From assembly GCA_023055425.1 (NCBI GenBank), contig JALGPY010000012.1, positions 14,319,922-14,383,921 of the forward strand: 64,000 nt of DNA, given 5' to 3'. Made by a program: the position numbers and the translations under genes. Of this stretch, positions 24,280-36,058 are shown in pieces (within the stretch, counting starts at the first letter, position 1; each line of letters opens with the position of its first letter). The stretch is from Linanthus parryae. Taxonomy: Eukaryota > Streptophyta > Magnoliopsida > Ericales > Polemoniaceae. Under the pieces are notes generated by a model, which saw only the letters and a program-made list of their open reading frames with translations, made no database searches and was not told the DNA's origin.

Positions 24280-24440
24280 GTCCGGGCCCAAAAAGGTGAA
24301 CCGCAAGGCCCTAGGGCCGGCCGGCCCCTAGCCCACGCGGCTAGGCCGCGGGCTAGGGCTGCCCCGGCCCCTAGGGCGGCCTTGCTTGGGCGGCAAGCAA
24401 GGAGGGGCGGTACCCTAGGGGGGCCGAACCTCCTTTGGGA
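24280..24440 (-). other. GC-rich leader segment of the Angela-type element
   Basis: A very GC-rich block containing GGGCCGGCCGGCCCC and repeated CCTAGGG and GGCGGC lies in AT-rich sequence between primer site and gag. On RNA it could fold strongly. Related phrases (CCCTAGGGGGGTTCGGCC) occur in the LTR near 18433. Confidence 0.6.
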
Positions 24441-24731
24441 GTTGTTTCCAAAACAACTCCCTTGCTTGGTGCCCAAGTTTGGTTGTTTCCTTGTATGGAA
24501 AGAACTCCTTCTTTCCCAAGGATGCCCAAACCCTAGATCTAAGATCCTAAAATTTCTCAAACTCACTAATTCATGCATCCAATGCAAAAATTAGATCTTG
24601 TTATGATATATATTATTGACAAATTGCATCCCATGCTTGATTTGTCTTGTTTTACGCGATAAACAATCAAATTAATGTGTAAAACAACTAAAACGTAACA
24701 CATAAACCACGTTTAAGCTCTACGACCTGTG

Positions 24732-24743
24732 GCTCTGATACCA
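24732..24743 (-). promoter_or_regulatory. Primer binding site of the Angela-type element
   Basis: On the minus strand TGGTATCAGAGC, complementary to the 3' end of initiator tRNA-Met, one base after the LTR end at 24745. It fixes the element's orientation. Confidence 0.9.
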
Positions 24744-24744
24744 C

Positions 24745-26306
24745 TGTAGGGTTTTGATTCATGGATTGCACAACGGAAGCATAAACAAATATAAAACCAT
24801 GCAAAACCCTCCAAGGATCACAAGTCAAGAGACATAACGATGGTAAGGGTTAGAAATCATAAACACACCTTTGGGTTCTCCTTGATGACTTCAAACGCGA
24901 ATAGTGTCACGTCTCTATGGTTGATCCACGCCTAGAGGTGAGATCTAGACCCTCCAATTCCCTTGTGCTAGCTAGGAAGAATGGAGGAGGAAGAAGGAAT
25001 CGCCAACAATGGAGTGCCAAAGGTGGGGCGGCACCTTTAGGCCGACGGGTAGGGGGCGGCAATCCCTAGGGGGGTTTGGCCCTCTATGGGACTTGCTCTC
25101 TCCTTGCTTTGTTCTCTCCTTACTTCTATCAAATAGATGTGTATGTGTAGAGAGAGAAAAATAAGCTAGGAGTGTTCTTTATATAGTCCAACAACTCCTT
25201 GTCCTACTACATAAAGAACCCCTCATAATCCTACTCAAGTTCGGATTAGTCCCTTTTGCAAAATAGTCCTTATCATGTCAATACATGGATTAGTTCTTAT
25301 TTGCAAATAATCCTAATCATGTCTCTACATGAATTAGGCCACCTTGGCAAATCCTAATCATGTCTATACATGGATTAGTCCAACTTGCATATTAGTCCTA
25401 CTAAGTTAGCAAGTTGTTGCGATTTGATCCTTCTAATTAATTAATCATATTAATTAATTATTTCCCATGTCTAGTTCATCCCTATATAGCGTGTGACCCC
25501 ATAGGTTCTATTTAGTTGGTAGTAACAATTTACTAATATGGAGCGGTCTCTAGCAAGACATCCATTCTAGCCAACAAATAGAATAGTCATCATGACAAAC
25601 CTTGTGCAAGTAATTGTCTCATCCCTTTGTCCCAATATCCGGATTGGACACGAGACATACAAGTCACACTCGTATATCCAATCCATAGTTTCTCGATCCT
25701 GGGAATAGCCTTATTCGTGCAAATAACATCAATATCCTATATTGATTTATTTGAGTCTGGCCAGACTTTCTATAAGCACTATCCCTCGAGTGGCCTAGGA
25801 TATTTGCTCCCGTTATGTGGGAGGGACAAATCCTATCTACGTCCACTACGATCTCTAAGCTTGCTTTTCATTGTATCCAGTACACGCCTTTATAACTACC
25901 CAGTTACGGTGTAGCGTTTAACGCTACCAAAATCACAATAATCCACAACTAGAATATCTAGTGACTTCAAGTCTAAGGATGACAATACCATTGCACCGCG
26001 AGAAGCGCTTGTGACTTAACATAACGTGTATGTAGCCTTCTCGGAGATGGGTCAACCCAGTATGCCATTACTCCTAATGCATACCCATGTGTTGGATCAT
26101 GATATCTCCATATCAATCCAACCCCATACTAGTCTATAGATGATTGTCCTATTAATCATTATAATTGACTAGGGATATTTAAGAATATAACACTTATATT
26201 CTAAGGACTTCATTCATGTTAACATATCTCCATATCGATAACATAATGAATCGTAAATCCATAAATGTCACAATTAATTGATTGCCTCTAGGGCACATTT
26301 CCAACA
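24745..26306 (-). repeat. 5' LTR of the Angela-type element
   Basis: Same length as the 3' LTR and colinear throughout. Differences seen by eye include 24763, 24788, 25060 and a handful further on. It ends with the TCGTA duplication at 26307-26311. Confidence 0.93.
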
Positions 26307-27062
26307 TCGTACTCAGAGATTAGTTCTACGTTTTGACTATGAATTCATGATTGCAATATCTTAATATCAGCAGCTCTGTTCGTTATTCTGTCTTTGAATT
26401 TTACTGTTCATGCATGCTCGGCTTGATCACCCAAAATCGCTACAGACCCGAGCCTGTAGGTGAAAACATCAGGTTAGGGTTAGGAAGAGAAGACAGGATT
26501 TAGCACCTTACCCTGATGGACGACCAGCGAAGGGGAGTTAGGACTAGCCTGAAATCGTTTGACCAACCATTAGAGAATCTGACCCAGGCCTTTAGGACAG
26601 GTTAGAAACCCTAGCAGACTTAGAACGAGACTGCAGACTTAGGCAGCTTAACAGGAATCCGAAAGTCTGCAGAATCATGATAACGTTTGGGATCTGAAAA
26701 GATACTGCACAACTAGTACGTGGCACGGATAACTACACTGTTGTGTGTTTTCATATCAAACTAGAATGAAAATCTGAAGAGACCCTAGGTGATCATGGAA
26801 TCTAGTATCTTAAACCCTAGATTTAGAACACTTACGATTATTCAAAAAATTCTCATAATAAGATTTACAATTTTAGTCTATACTTTTAGTATTTAGTTTA
26901 CAACCATAATCTCAAAGTACTCCTCCGTTGAACACTCTGTTAGTTAAAACTAATTATTAGAAAAACCTACAAAGTCCCTGTGGGATCGATAATCTGAGTC
27001 GAAAATACTCTCTATATTAATTGATTCGTATACTTGCGAATATCACGCTAAAAAACGCATCA
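26307..27062 (+). repeat. 5' LTR of Athila C, right part
   Basis: It resumes at the second TCGTA and ends AACGCATCA. It matches the distal part of the 3' LTR (33700-33886 and 35525-36053). Confidence 0.9.
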
Positions 27063-27068
27063 AGTTTT

Positions 27069-27086
27069 TGGCGTTGTTGCCGGGGA
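27069..27086 (+). promoter_or_regulatory. Primer binding site of Athila C
   Basis: TGGCGTTGTTGCCGGGGA differs from the tRNA-Asp-matched site of Athila D only by CC to TT at two adjacent positions. Confidence 0.85.
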
Positions 27087-27194
27087 CTTTTTAGGGTTTA
27101 TTTAGTAGTCAGATTTAATTTTCAGAGTTTTTCTCTTATTTTTTGTTTTTCTTATTTTTTATCTCACTGTTCTTGAGATCTTTGTTCTTTCAGG

Positions 27195-28747
27195 ATGGGT
27201 GACAATACCGAAGGAACACAAGAACAGCCCGAGACACGTACCCCGACCCAGATGGCTCGGTACAACGAGGAGCTGATCGCAGAAGGCTTTGCTACCCGAA
27301 AAAACCAGAGGACGTACAACAGATCTGGAAAGGCGTTGGTGGAAAATTTTGAGGTCCCTACGAGAGGATATGAGCCAGCTATTGTGGTGCCCGCGATCAC
27401 CGCAGAGCACTTTGACCTGAAATCCTCCACCATCCAGACTGCCCAGACTCACTGTCCATTCCATGGCCGAGCCAATGATGACCGAATGGCTTTATCAAGA
27501 AATTCGGTGACTACTGCAGCAAAGTCAAGTACAAGGGAGTCGATGCAGAGATGCTAAAGCTAATCTTGTTCCCATACTTCCTGTAGGGAGCAGCAAAAGA
27601 TTGGCTCGAATCCCGACCACCCAAGTCCATCACTACTTGGGAAGGATGTGTTGTAGATTGTCTGGCCAAGTTCTACCCCGCCTCTCGGGTAATCCAATTC
27701 AAGAGCGAGATTATGTCCTTCAAGCAGAAGATGGGAGAGACGGTGGTTGATGCATGGGACAAGCTGATGAGACTGGTAAAAAAGTGCCCTAATCACGGTT
27801 TTGGGTACCCAAAGATTCTGCACGTATTCTATCATGCCCTAGACAGGGAGATTGCCGACAAAATTGACAGAGAAGCCGGAGGCAATTTTCTGTATCACGT
27901 GGACAAGGACGGTTCCTATGAGCTAATGAAGCAGTTACCCAAGCAGGACACTAGACTTTTTGACGATCGCAGGATCACGGCCCGAGCCGAGCCAGTGGAA
28001 GACGACCGGATAGACAATCTGACCAAGATCATAAAATATTTAGTCAAGAAAGTTTACTCGGAAAAGAAGGATTTTGCAGCAGTAGGAGAACCGGATTTGG
28101 ACACAGCCATTGAGGACGTCCAGACTGAGGATGCCAATTACGTACAGCAGCAGTGGGATCCGAGCCGGTACAGACCGGTACAGAAACTTGAATTCCGCAG
28201 TTTATGCACCGGGATTCCAGCACAGGCCACGGGCACAGCAGGCAGTACCTGCACAGCAAGTGCAATCAGGACCGTCATCACAGCAGTACGATGCTCAGAT
28301 GAAGAAAATCGAGTCCATGTTTCAGACCGTTGAATCTCGATTTGCGCAGATGGACGCCTTTGCAGCTGACCTGCAATCCACTAAAACGTCTCTGCGGACA
28401 CTAGAAGTCCAAGTAGGGCAGTTAGCACAATAGCTTAATGAGAGAGCATCAGGGAACTTACCCTCAACCACAATTAACAATCCACGTGCTCAGGTCAATG
28501 TCATCACCACTCGGAGTGGATTAGCACAACAAGATACGTCGTATCTAAGCCATGAACGTGCAGAAAAGTCAAAGGAAATCGAATACGAAGTATTTGGCCA
28601 AGATAAAAGCTCAGCCGACCGCCCCCAGCCGAAGGGCTCGGTTGAGCAAGATGCAGTGAATACTAAGAAGGGAACTTAAACGATGCATGTCTCCCAGGAG
28701 GTGTTGTATCCTTTGAAGACACGGAAGCGGGACGATAGCACTACGCC
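27195..28747 (+). pseudogene. Athila C gag, frameshifted
   Basis: It starts at ATG 27195 (MGDNTEGTQEQPE). The N-terminal block ENFEVPTRGYEPAIVVPAIT and FDLKSSTIQTAQTHCPF match Athila D. A frameshift near 27480 moves the sense to the frame that reads KFYPASRVI and the Gag core at 27713 (ETVVDAWDKLMRLVKKCPNH, IDREAGGNFLYHVDKDG). A second shift near 28180 and stops at about 28432 and 28678 follow. Gag would form the particle core. No zinc knuckle is visible, as in B, D and E. Confidence 0.87.
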
Positions 28748-29854
28748 ATGTTTCTCGAGATTTCCAAAAAGCTGCAGATCAACATCCCCTTTGCCGAGGC
28801 TTTGGAAAAGATGCCCACTTATGCCGAATTCCTCAAGGACATTCTGTATGGGAGGAGGCGGATGAGACATTTCTATATCATAAACTTGACGGCAGAATTC
28901 AGGAACTGTGTGAAGAATGGGCTACCGAGGAAGAGGAAGGACCCTGGCAGTTTTGTCATCCCGGTGACCCTACGTAATGCTTACACAGGAAAGGCTCTGT
29001 GTAACCTAGGGGCCAGTATCAATCTGATGCCGTTATCGATTTTCAAAACTTTGAAAGTTGGTGAACTCAAGCCCACAATGATCAAGCTGCAGATGGCGGA
29101 CACATCCGTGAAGCAGGCTTACAGAGTTATTGAAGATATTGTGGTGAAAGTCGGAGAGTTGATTTTTCCGGCTGACTTCGTAATTCTTGACATGGATGCA
29201 GGAGACGTACCACTCATTCTGGGCAGACCGTTTTTGGCTACCGGAGAAGCCATGATTAACTGGAAAAGAGGGGAACTGACCATGCAGATCAATGAAGACA
29301 ATGTGAAGTTCAATGTCTTCAAATCTCTCCAGCTGCCAAATTACTACGATCATGAAGACATCTTCGCTATGGAGGTAGTTGAAGAAGGCTGGGAGAACGA
29401 GGAGATGGATGAGCTATGGGAAGAAATTGACAAAGTGGACAGAGAGAACGAGGAGAGATTCCATGAGGAGCATGCCATGCAAGCTCAAAACCGGACCACT
29501 TTACAGCTGGACGAAAAAGGTGGGCAAAAATTGGCCCTGGACCCGTTACTCAAAGAGCCACCAACCCTGGAGCTGAAACCGCTCCTGAGCTATCAAACTT
29601 CGGCACACCCAAAGCGGTGTCAAGTAGGGCAGAAAGTATTTCTCTGCAATTCTCGGAAGAAAATTTTCCCTGGAAAATTGAGATCTCGGTGGTCAGGACC
29701 GTTTATCATCAAAGAGGTGCTTTCATGGGATGCGTTTGAATTGGACAATCTGCATGACATTACAACTTTCAGGGTGGACGGAAACCGGGTCAAGCCATAT
29801 TTGGGCCCAGAAGCAGACATCAAGGTAGACCCTGGCAGTTTTGACGTCCCTTGA
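28748..29854 (+). pseudogene. Athila C protease joined in frame to the integrase C-terminus
   Basis: A 368-codon open frame. Residues 1-45 are the end of Gag (INIPFAEALEKMPTYAEFL). The protease follows, but its active-site motif reads ALCNLGAS instead of ALCDLGAS: codon 86 (29003-29005) is AAC, so the catalytic Asp is Asn. The later [11 protein letters not shown] is kept. At about residue 283 (near 29594) the sequence jumps from LELKPLL, which precedes RT in Athila D, to VGQKVFLCNSRKKIFPGKLR, the C-terminal integrase region. RT, RNase H and the integrase core are gone, with the frame preserved. It ends at TGA 29852. Likely not an active enzyme. Confidence 0.88.
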
Positions 29855-29881
29855 GCAGGCATGAGGTAACTGGCTCATGTC

Positions 29882-29927
29882 GTCGACCTTAAATTACAAG
29901 TGCTTGTTGGGAGGCAACCCAACGTAG
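29882..29927 (+). promoter_or_regulatory. Conserved post-pol motif of Athila C
   Basis: GTCGACCTTAAATTACAAG and TTGGGAGGCAACCCAA, which can form a 5-bp stem (TTGGG with CCCAA). Same position as in B, D and E. Confidence 0.72.
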
Positions 29928-30120
29928 TAGTAGTTTTAATTTAGTTGTTTTTTTTTTAGAGTTTTGAATTTTGAGATAGGTGAGATGAGTGTGATTTAAC
30001 ATTGAAATGAGCGTGTGCAGACACAGAGGAACAGAAAACAGGACAAAGGTAGTGCAGGGTAGATGTTGTGTGAGTACACAGGGGATAAACGAAGAGAGAG
30101 AAAAAACACACGGAGCTGTT

Positions 30121-30162
30121 GTGTGCGTATATACGCACAAGCCCTGCGTATATACGCAGACA
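30121..30162 (+). repeat. Internal palindrome pair of Athila C
   Basis: TGTGCGTATATACGCACA and CTGCGTATATACGCAG start about 24 bp apart, between the post-pol motif and the former extra ORF. They are the same unit as the LTR arrays of this element. Confidence 0.85.
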
Positions 30163-32585
30163 GGGAGTTCAAAAGGCAGTTTTCCCAAACTTGAGGAATC
30201 GACCCCGGTGTGTTCTAGCACAATCGACCATCACAAGAACTCTCATACGAGTTGAGGATTCTTCAGAAATAATTTTTCAACAAACACGGAGCAACGACCT
30301 CAGTGTACGGAAATACACTCGACCATATGGGAGCACATTGTCACACACAATGGTGCTTGGGGGTTGCACATTCGAAGAGCGCAGACAGAGCCCGGAAGAT
30401 TGACAACTTTCGTTGATAAATTTTCCAGCGATCGGTCAACGGCCTTTCTCTGCCAGATACTAAAGACTGCACCCGTACGACTTGCTCTGGGTGCGCAGGT
30501 CCAAAATCTCTTCATTCTCTCTACTGTCAGTTTTTAGATTTATTTCTGCACGTTTTCTGTATCTTCGCTACCACCTGGTCAGAAGAGGCTGAGTCAAGTC
30601 AGCACACCAGTTACCCGTCTCCACAACATTCTGACAGTCGGTCCGGTTCTCGGTCTTGCCATTTTTTGAGCTCACGTTCGCGCCCGCAGACCGGTGACCA
30701 GACCGATTCCAGTAGCAACTCCACTAGCATCATCCCCGGTTCACTAGAAACCGGGTCAGATCCGACTTTTGGATCAGATCAGTTTGTGCCATGAGGGCAT
30801 GCCACCTCTTAGTGTGGGGGTGAGAGTCGTGTCTGCACTAACCAGGTCTGCACGTTTTTTAACTTTATTTGCATTTTTATTTTTATTTTTTAGTATGCAC
30901 GCTTTTTATTTTGAGTCAACCTACCACAAAATTCTGACCTTGTATTGTAGACAGTGATAAGAAAAATCTTATAAAAAAATAAAAAAGTATTCTGAAAATT
31001 AAAAAAAAAAATGAAAACTTAGAAAATTTGAAGGAACGGAAATTGAATTAACAAAAGACTGGGGAGAAACCAATGATAGTCTTCGAACAGGAAGGAAAAA
31101 CCACACCGATGTGTAGTGGACTGAGTGAGAGCCAGTGTGCCTATGAATCCGCGAATAGTTATCGCTTGGGCTAAAAATTCGACTAGTTGCCACACCGCCG
31201 TCACTTAGGTAGTCGACAACCCGCCTAGGGCGCCATCATGGTCATCGCATATTTCGATGGAGTGATTGGCTCATAACGGACCTCAAGTCCTGTTTCTTAA
31301 CCCTAGGTCCACTAAGTAACCCCGTTTGAAGCCGTTTACCCCTTTTATTCACAGCCCCTGTAGCCTAGGAAGCCTTCTTTGTGACCTAGATCACTTGTGT
31401 AGCTGGTTATTTCTGCGCGTTATGACGGAGGGAGTGAGTTGGGGAGGGTTTCTTACAGTGAGAGCTTCATGACAGATTATGGTGGACAGTTTGACAATTT
31501 TTACGCTTATCAAGGGTTGGATAGGGTGAGTCAGAGGCGACTGCATTGATTTGCGGAGGTGATTCACTGATTACATAGTCATCACAGGTGGAGAGTCGCG
31601 TGCGAGGCATCTTTCTGCACAAAATGGGGTACCGGGGGTTGTGGGATTTGATTGGTGGTCGTGCTGATTCTTACAGCTTTGGTGATGAGGAGGTTCAGTA
31701 GGACAGCACTTACATCTCTCGACTACGAGATTGACTCTTCAGGATTAGTGTGGGGGTACTACACATGAGGACATTTTTCTTACCCCGCAACATTGGATTA
31801 TTTCTTCACCACTCAGCTTATATCAGTTTGTTTAAGTTATTGTATTTGTAAAAAAATGATAAAAAGAAAAAGAAAAAGAAAAAAATGTGTACTAAATGTT
31901 GGCAGTTTTACAGTTATTTATTTAGTTTAGTTCGGAGCTGAGTTGGTGACACTGTTTTCTGGATTTTGCACCACTTCACGTTCGTGGCCGCGAGAATGGC
32001 AAATACACACCGGGGGCTAGGATAATTGATTGAGTAGAAACTTACGTTTTTCAGTCAGTTTCGGGAACTTGGTGAGGGGTGTGAGTTGGGAACAGTGAGA
32101 ATGTCGTAATAAGTGCGAACATGCCTTACCTTGATATACACTTATAAATCCTGCATGTTAGACTTAGGATCCCAGATTCATAAATAGCTAGGATGTTAGG
32201 TATGCTAGGGATTTACCCAGGTTGAGTACGGAAGTAACAGCACTAGGTGCCAGAGCTATATATCCACTCGTATAATCTGTTAGACTCATCGATCATGTGT
32301 GGGTAGGTACTTCCTGCTAAGAAGGTGAGATTTTGTTAATGGACCGTTTTGCGTTAAGGAGATTGCCCGATCTGACACAAAAAATATTTGTTTCTTGTTA
32401 ATAATTGATTCCACGTTTGAGTCTGTACATTCTTTTCTGAGTCGGTCTTCTATTGAGTCGTCTGGTATTTTAAGTTCGGGTCAGAAAAATTATGCACTCA
32501 CAGGTGGTATGCAAAGGTATTTATATGCACAGCAGAGTCGTTTGCAACGTAGAGATGTATACAATCCGAGACCGTATAAAGGGGG

Positions 32586-32622
32586 TTTGCTCAGGACGAT
32601 CAAAGTGTAGTGTGGGGGTATT
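32586..32622 (+). promoter_or_regulatory. Hairpin remnant and polypurine tract of Athila C
   Basis: TTGCTCAGGACGATCAA (two stem mismatches against A) and then TAGTGTGGGGGTATT, directly before the LTR at 32623. Confidence 0.7.
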
Positions 32623-33091
32623 TGATAACTCCCATTTAGGAGTTAACTGTGAGCTTATATTAGAGTGTATTATGGACAAATTATCATATGTTTGAGCATG
32701 TTCTAGCCAACAAAACCTCCGTATTATGCAAAAGAGGATTTGAGCTTAAGTGTGTAATCCGGGCGTTTTTCATGCATGATTTTGATGTTATTGGCAAATA
32801 TAGTCGCTTGGTATAGTTGTTCATGTTGTCTTGACAGGAACGGATGCTTAGCGGTTAATTAGAGGCATGGAGGAAACAAAGAAACGCTCAAGCGTAGTGA
32901 AGAGACGTAAAGTTGGAGAAGCTAGAATGACCAGTGTTCACTCTTTTGAATATATCTTGAGTTATTCAATGAATTTGGGCCAAATGAAAGTAGACTTCAA
33001 GAGCTTTCCAACAATAGGTCACGGAGCCAAAACAGAGTCCGGATGAAAGAGTTATGACCTTGCAAAATTGAAGCAGAAACTGAGAAGTTGT

Positions 33092-33421
33092 TGTGTGCGC
33101 ATATACGCATAGCCACCTGCGTATATACGCACACAGCAAGCTAAAAAAAAACGTATTTTGGCTAAGAAAATGTTGCCGGAAGTACCTGTCTGCGTATATA
33201 CGCACATTGCAGAGAAAGGGGAGATTCTGGCAGCAGTTGGAGCATGCCTATGCGTATATACGCATAGGGGGAGTTTTATACGCACACAGGAAATATCCAG
33301 GCAGCGCTGTGTGCGTATATACGCACAAGATTCTGTGTATATACGCAAACCAAGGAGAAAAACAGAAGCTGGAAGACACTGCGTGCGTATATACCACATG
33401 TAGCTGCGTATATACGCATAG
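33092..33421 (+). repeat. Palindrome array in the Athila C 3' LTR
   Basis: About nine units of GTGCGTATATACGCAC and variants (CGCATATACGCATA, GTATATACCACA). It is colinear with the 5' LTR array, with one unit fewer and several point changes. Confidence 0.9.
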
Positions 33422-33477
33422 TTGTGACTTTTTCTGAGGTGGTGGAGCAGTGGCAATTGTGTGCGTAGTTCCAGCAC

Positions 33478-33484
33478 TATATAA
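33478..33484 (+). promoter_or_regulatory. TATA box in the Athila C LTR
   Basis: TATATAA lies 56 bp after the palindrome array. The 5' LTR copy reads ACTTATTAAG and is weaker. Confidence 0.5.
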
Positions 33485-33886
33485 CATGTCCAGCCTCGTT
33501 TTTGATATACAACACAACAACAACACACGTAAGGAGATGTCTTAGCATCCCCGGAGAGCACGGAAGCGCGAATCCAGATTTCAAGACACTTGTTTGCTCT
33601 TCTTATCTCTTTTATTCAAAAACTGTGTCATTTCCTGTTATGAATTTCAGTAGCTAAACCTTTTACCAAGGTTCTCGGTGAACCTAGGGTTTCGTACTCC
33701 GAGATTAGTTCTACGTTTTGACTATGAATTCATGATTGTAGTATCTTAATATCAGCAGCTTTGTCCGTTATTCTGTCTTTGAATTTTATTGTTCATGCAT
33801 GCTCGGCTTGATCACCCAGAATCGCTACAGACCCGAGCCTGTAGGTGAAAACATCAGGTTATGGTTACCTTACCGTGATGGACAAC

Positions 33887-35519
33887 TGACACGATTTCTT
33901 ACATGTATACGCAAGTGCACGGTCAAGTAATATAGTGGAGTGTATTTCAACCCCGAGTTATCGAATCCCACGAGGACTGATAGTAGGTTTATTGTTAATT
34001 AGAGATTAAAATCTAAAAAGAGTGTAATTGAAATAACAGGAAGAAAGTTGTTGGATTGAGAATTCGTCACCCCCAATCAAGTGACTGTATTAAACTAACT
34101 AAAAGGCAATACTTTTGGATTTTTATATTTAAACAATGTTCGATTAAATAAGGAGAAGGTCTGGATCGCTTAGGGTCGTAGACACTTCCGGATATTGCTT
34201 CGAAACACGAATGAAGAATATGCTCTTGGTCACGTTTAACTACTCACAATCTTCTTTCGATCTCATGTAAGCCTATGTTAGATTCAATAGTCATCATCTG
34301 TCGATCCATAAACTATATCACCTAACAAGCATTAAGAATAATCCTACGTTTTGATCCAAACCCGAACATTTCTCCTTCCGGTCCATCATGATACGGGGTT
34401 GCTAGCATCATAAGATAATCAATCTTCACCTGTCAGTCCATCGATCTTTCACCAAGTAGATACCCTAGTTCATGTCATGACGCTAAGGTAGCATAAAATT
34501 AAGAACAAAATTACTAGAAGAAGCAAATTCATTATTACTTTAAGCTAAGATAAACATTAAGGATCAAAGACATCTCTATTCATCATTCATATCCTACCTA
34601 AAACGTGTCAATAGTTCTAGGTCAACAATACATCAATAGAGAAGAAAAGTAATCAATAACGTGAATCCATAAGCGTGAATCAAACAAACAAATCCGGAAA
34701 CGGTGTCTAAAAAAATCCTAGGCTCTCCATAGAGCCTAGCAAATAAGACTACTCAAATATACTGAAAATAAAAGCTAACAAGTTCATAGTATTAAGAAAC
34801 AATAGAAAAGATAGGATGGATAGTCAAACTCGTGACGAAAATCGCGTTCGGGCGACTCCGGCGTCGTTCTCCATGTCCCTCACGTCCCCTTGCCTTCCTC
34901 GATCATTCCCCAGCAGCTTATTCTCTTCTTTTAGGTCTGAGAATCCGTTCCCAAGGTTCTGGGCACGCTTTTTAATGAAATCTGGCCGAAATTGCACTTC
35001 AGCCCCTCCAGTTTGTAATTCTCGGACAGAATTGTAAGCTGATCTTGCGCGGGCTGCATCTCCCTCATACGGACTCGTCTTTGGGCCTACCATATATCGT
35101 TAGAAAGCCCTGGATGTCTAATTTCAAATGGCGCAGACCTTGATCCAAAATTTCTTGAAGATTTTCCTGAGAATTGAAAATAGTGCAGGCTGGTCTTGTG
35201 CGACTTTTCCAACTTTGCTTCATTTTTGCGTCTCCTTTTCTTCTCTTCATCTAGCTCCACTCCAAGAATCTCCAAGCCCTACATAAGCTCCATCGCACCT
35301 ATTTTACCTGATATAAACAACACTAAATAACCCGTGCAATTATCAAAGCAAATATGAGAGAAAACATGCGCAAATAAACTAGAAACACAACTTTTCACTC
35401 TTAGGCTTATAAATCGTCAAATTCACATATTTGTGCAATTATAACATATAAATCATGTGAAATAAGCCTAATACAAGTACTAATAATGTATATCAATAAC
35501 TCCTAAAAGAGAGTTATCA
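33887..35519 (-). mobile_element. Solo LTR of another Athila-type family
   Basis: On the minus strand it runs TGATAACTCTCTTTTAGGAG to AATCGTGTCA, the ends of Athila LTRs here. It is flanked by ACAAC (33882-33886) and ACGAC (35520-35524), a target duplication with one mismatch. Aligning the two LTRs of Athila C shows the insertion point exactly. No internal sequence or second LTR is present, as expected after LTR-LTR recombination. On the minus strand CTTTCTAACGATATATGG near 35110-35090 resembles the CCAACGATAGG block of the other LTRs. Confidence 0.85.
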
Positions 35520-36058
35520 ACGACCAGCGAAGGGGAGTTAGGACTAGCCTGAAATCGTTTGACGAGAATCTGAACCAGGCCTTTAGGACAGGTTAGAAAC
35601 CCTAGAAGACTTAGAAAGAGACTGCAGACTTAGGCAGCTTAACAGGAATCCGAAAGTCTAAAGAATTGTGATAACGTTTGGGATCTGAAAAATTATTGCA
35701 CAACTGGTATGCGGCACGGATAACTAGATTGCTGTGTGTTTTCATTTCAAACTAGAATGAAAATCTGAAGAGACCCTAGGTGATCATGGAATCTAGTATC
35801 TTAAAACCTAGATTTACAACACTTACGATTATTCAGAAAATTCTCATAATAAGATTTACAGTTTTAGTCTTTACTTTTAGTATTTAGTTTACAACCATAA
35901 TCTCAAACTACTCCCCCGTTGTACACTCTGTTAGTTAAAACTGATTATTAGAAAAACCTGCAAAGTCCCTGTGGGATCGATAATCTCAGTCGAAATTACT
36001 CTCTATATTACATGATTCGTATACTTGCGAATATCAAGCTAAAAAGCGCATCACTATG

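Larger units (their letters stand above)
19677..24730 (-). pseudogene. Angela-type interior: decayed gag-pol
   Basis: About 5 kb with no long open frame on either strand. On the minus strand two parts of Copia pol are still legible (integrase 21130-21860, RT 20500-20860). The gag-protease part (roughly 22100-24200) is too degraded to assign residue by residue. The coding sequence has stops every few tens of codons, far more damage than the LTRs show. Confidence 0.75.
18104..26306 (-). mobile_element. Angela/BARE-type Copia element inserted in the 5' LTR of Athila C
   Basis: LTRs of equal length (1562 bp) lie at 18104-19665 and 24745-26306, flanked by TCGTA (18099-18103 and 26307-26311). Read on the minus strand the LTR starts TGTTGGAAATGTGCCCTAGA, very close to the start of Angela/BARE LTRs. 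A TGGTATCAGAGC primer site adjoins the minus-strand 5' LTR, and AAGTGGGAGAC precedes the other. By eye the LTRs differ at only about a dozen positions, yet the interior coding sequence is riddled with stops. Confidence 0.93.
29928..32622 (+). other. Athila C region after pol: extra ORF mostly deleted, 3' module kept
   Basis: It has two palindrome units at 30121-30162. A stretch at about 30490-30540 resembles the leader before the Athila D extra ORF. A short remnant ends GCCACCTCTTAGTGTGGGGG at 30801-30820, matching the sequence after that ORF. The ORF itself is missing. G-rich tracts lie at about 30812 and 31748, GTGGCCGCGAGAATGGC at 31984, and the hairpin GAGATTGCCCGATCT at 32359. No other gene is seen. 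Confidence 0.68.
16961..36053 (+). mobile_element. Athila C, with two nested insertions
   Basis: The ends are TGATAACTC and GCGCATCA, flanked by the duplication CTATG (16956-16960 and 36054-36058) within SIRE LTR sequence. The 5' LTR is split by an Angela-type Copia and the 3' LTR by a solo LTR. Without them each LTR is about 1.8-1.9 kb. The interior keeps a frameshifted gag, a protease frame joined to the end of integrase, the post-pol motif and the 3' non-coding module. RT, RNase H, most of integrase and most of the extra ORF are deleted. Confidence 0.93.
32623..36053 (+). repeat. 3' LTR of Athila C, interrupted by a solo LTR
   Basis: The LTR pieces are 32623-33886 and 35525-36053, matching the 5' LTR in order. 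It starts TGATAACTCCC and ends GCGCATCA, followed by CTATG. It contains the array at 33092-33421 and a TATA box at 33478. Confidence 0.92.

Noticed and set aside
24222..24594. Two overlapping frames of 121-122 codons on opposite strands
   Set aside because: Both arise from the GC-rich leader block, where stops are rare. No domain is seen.
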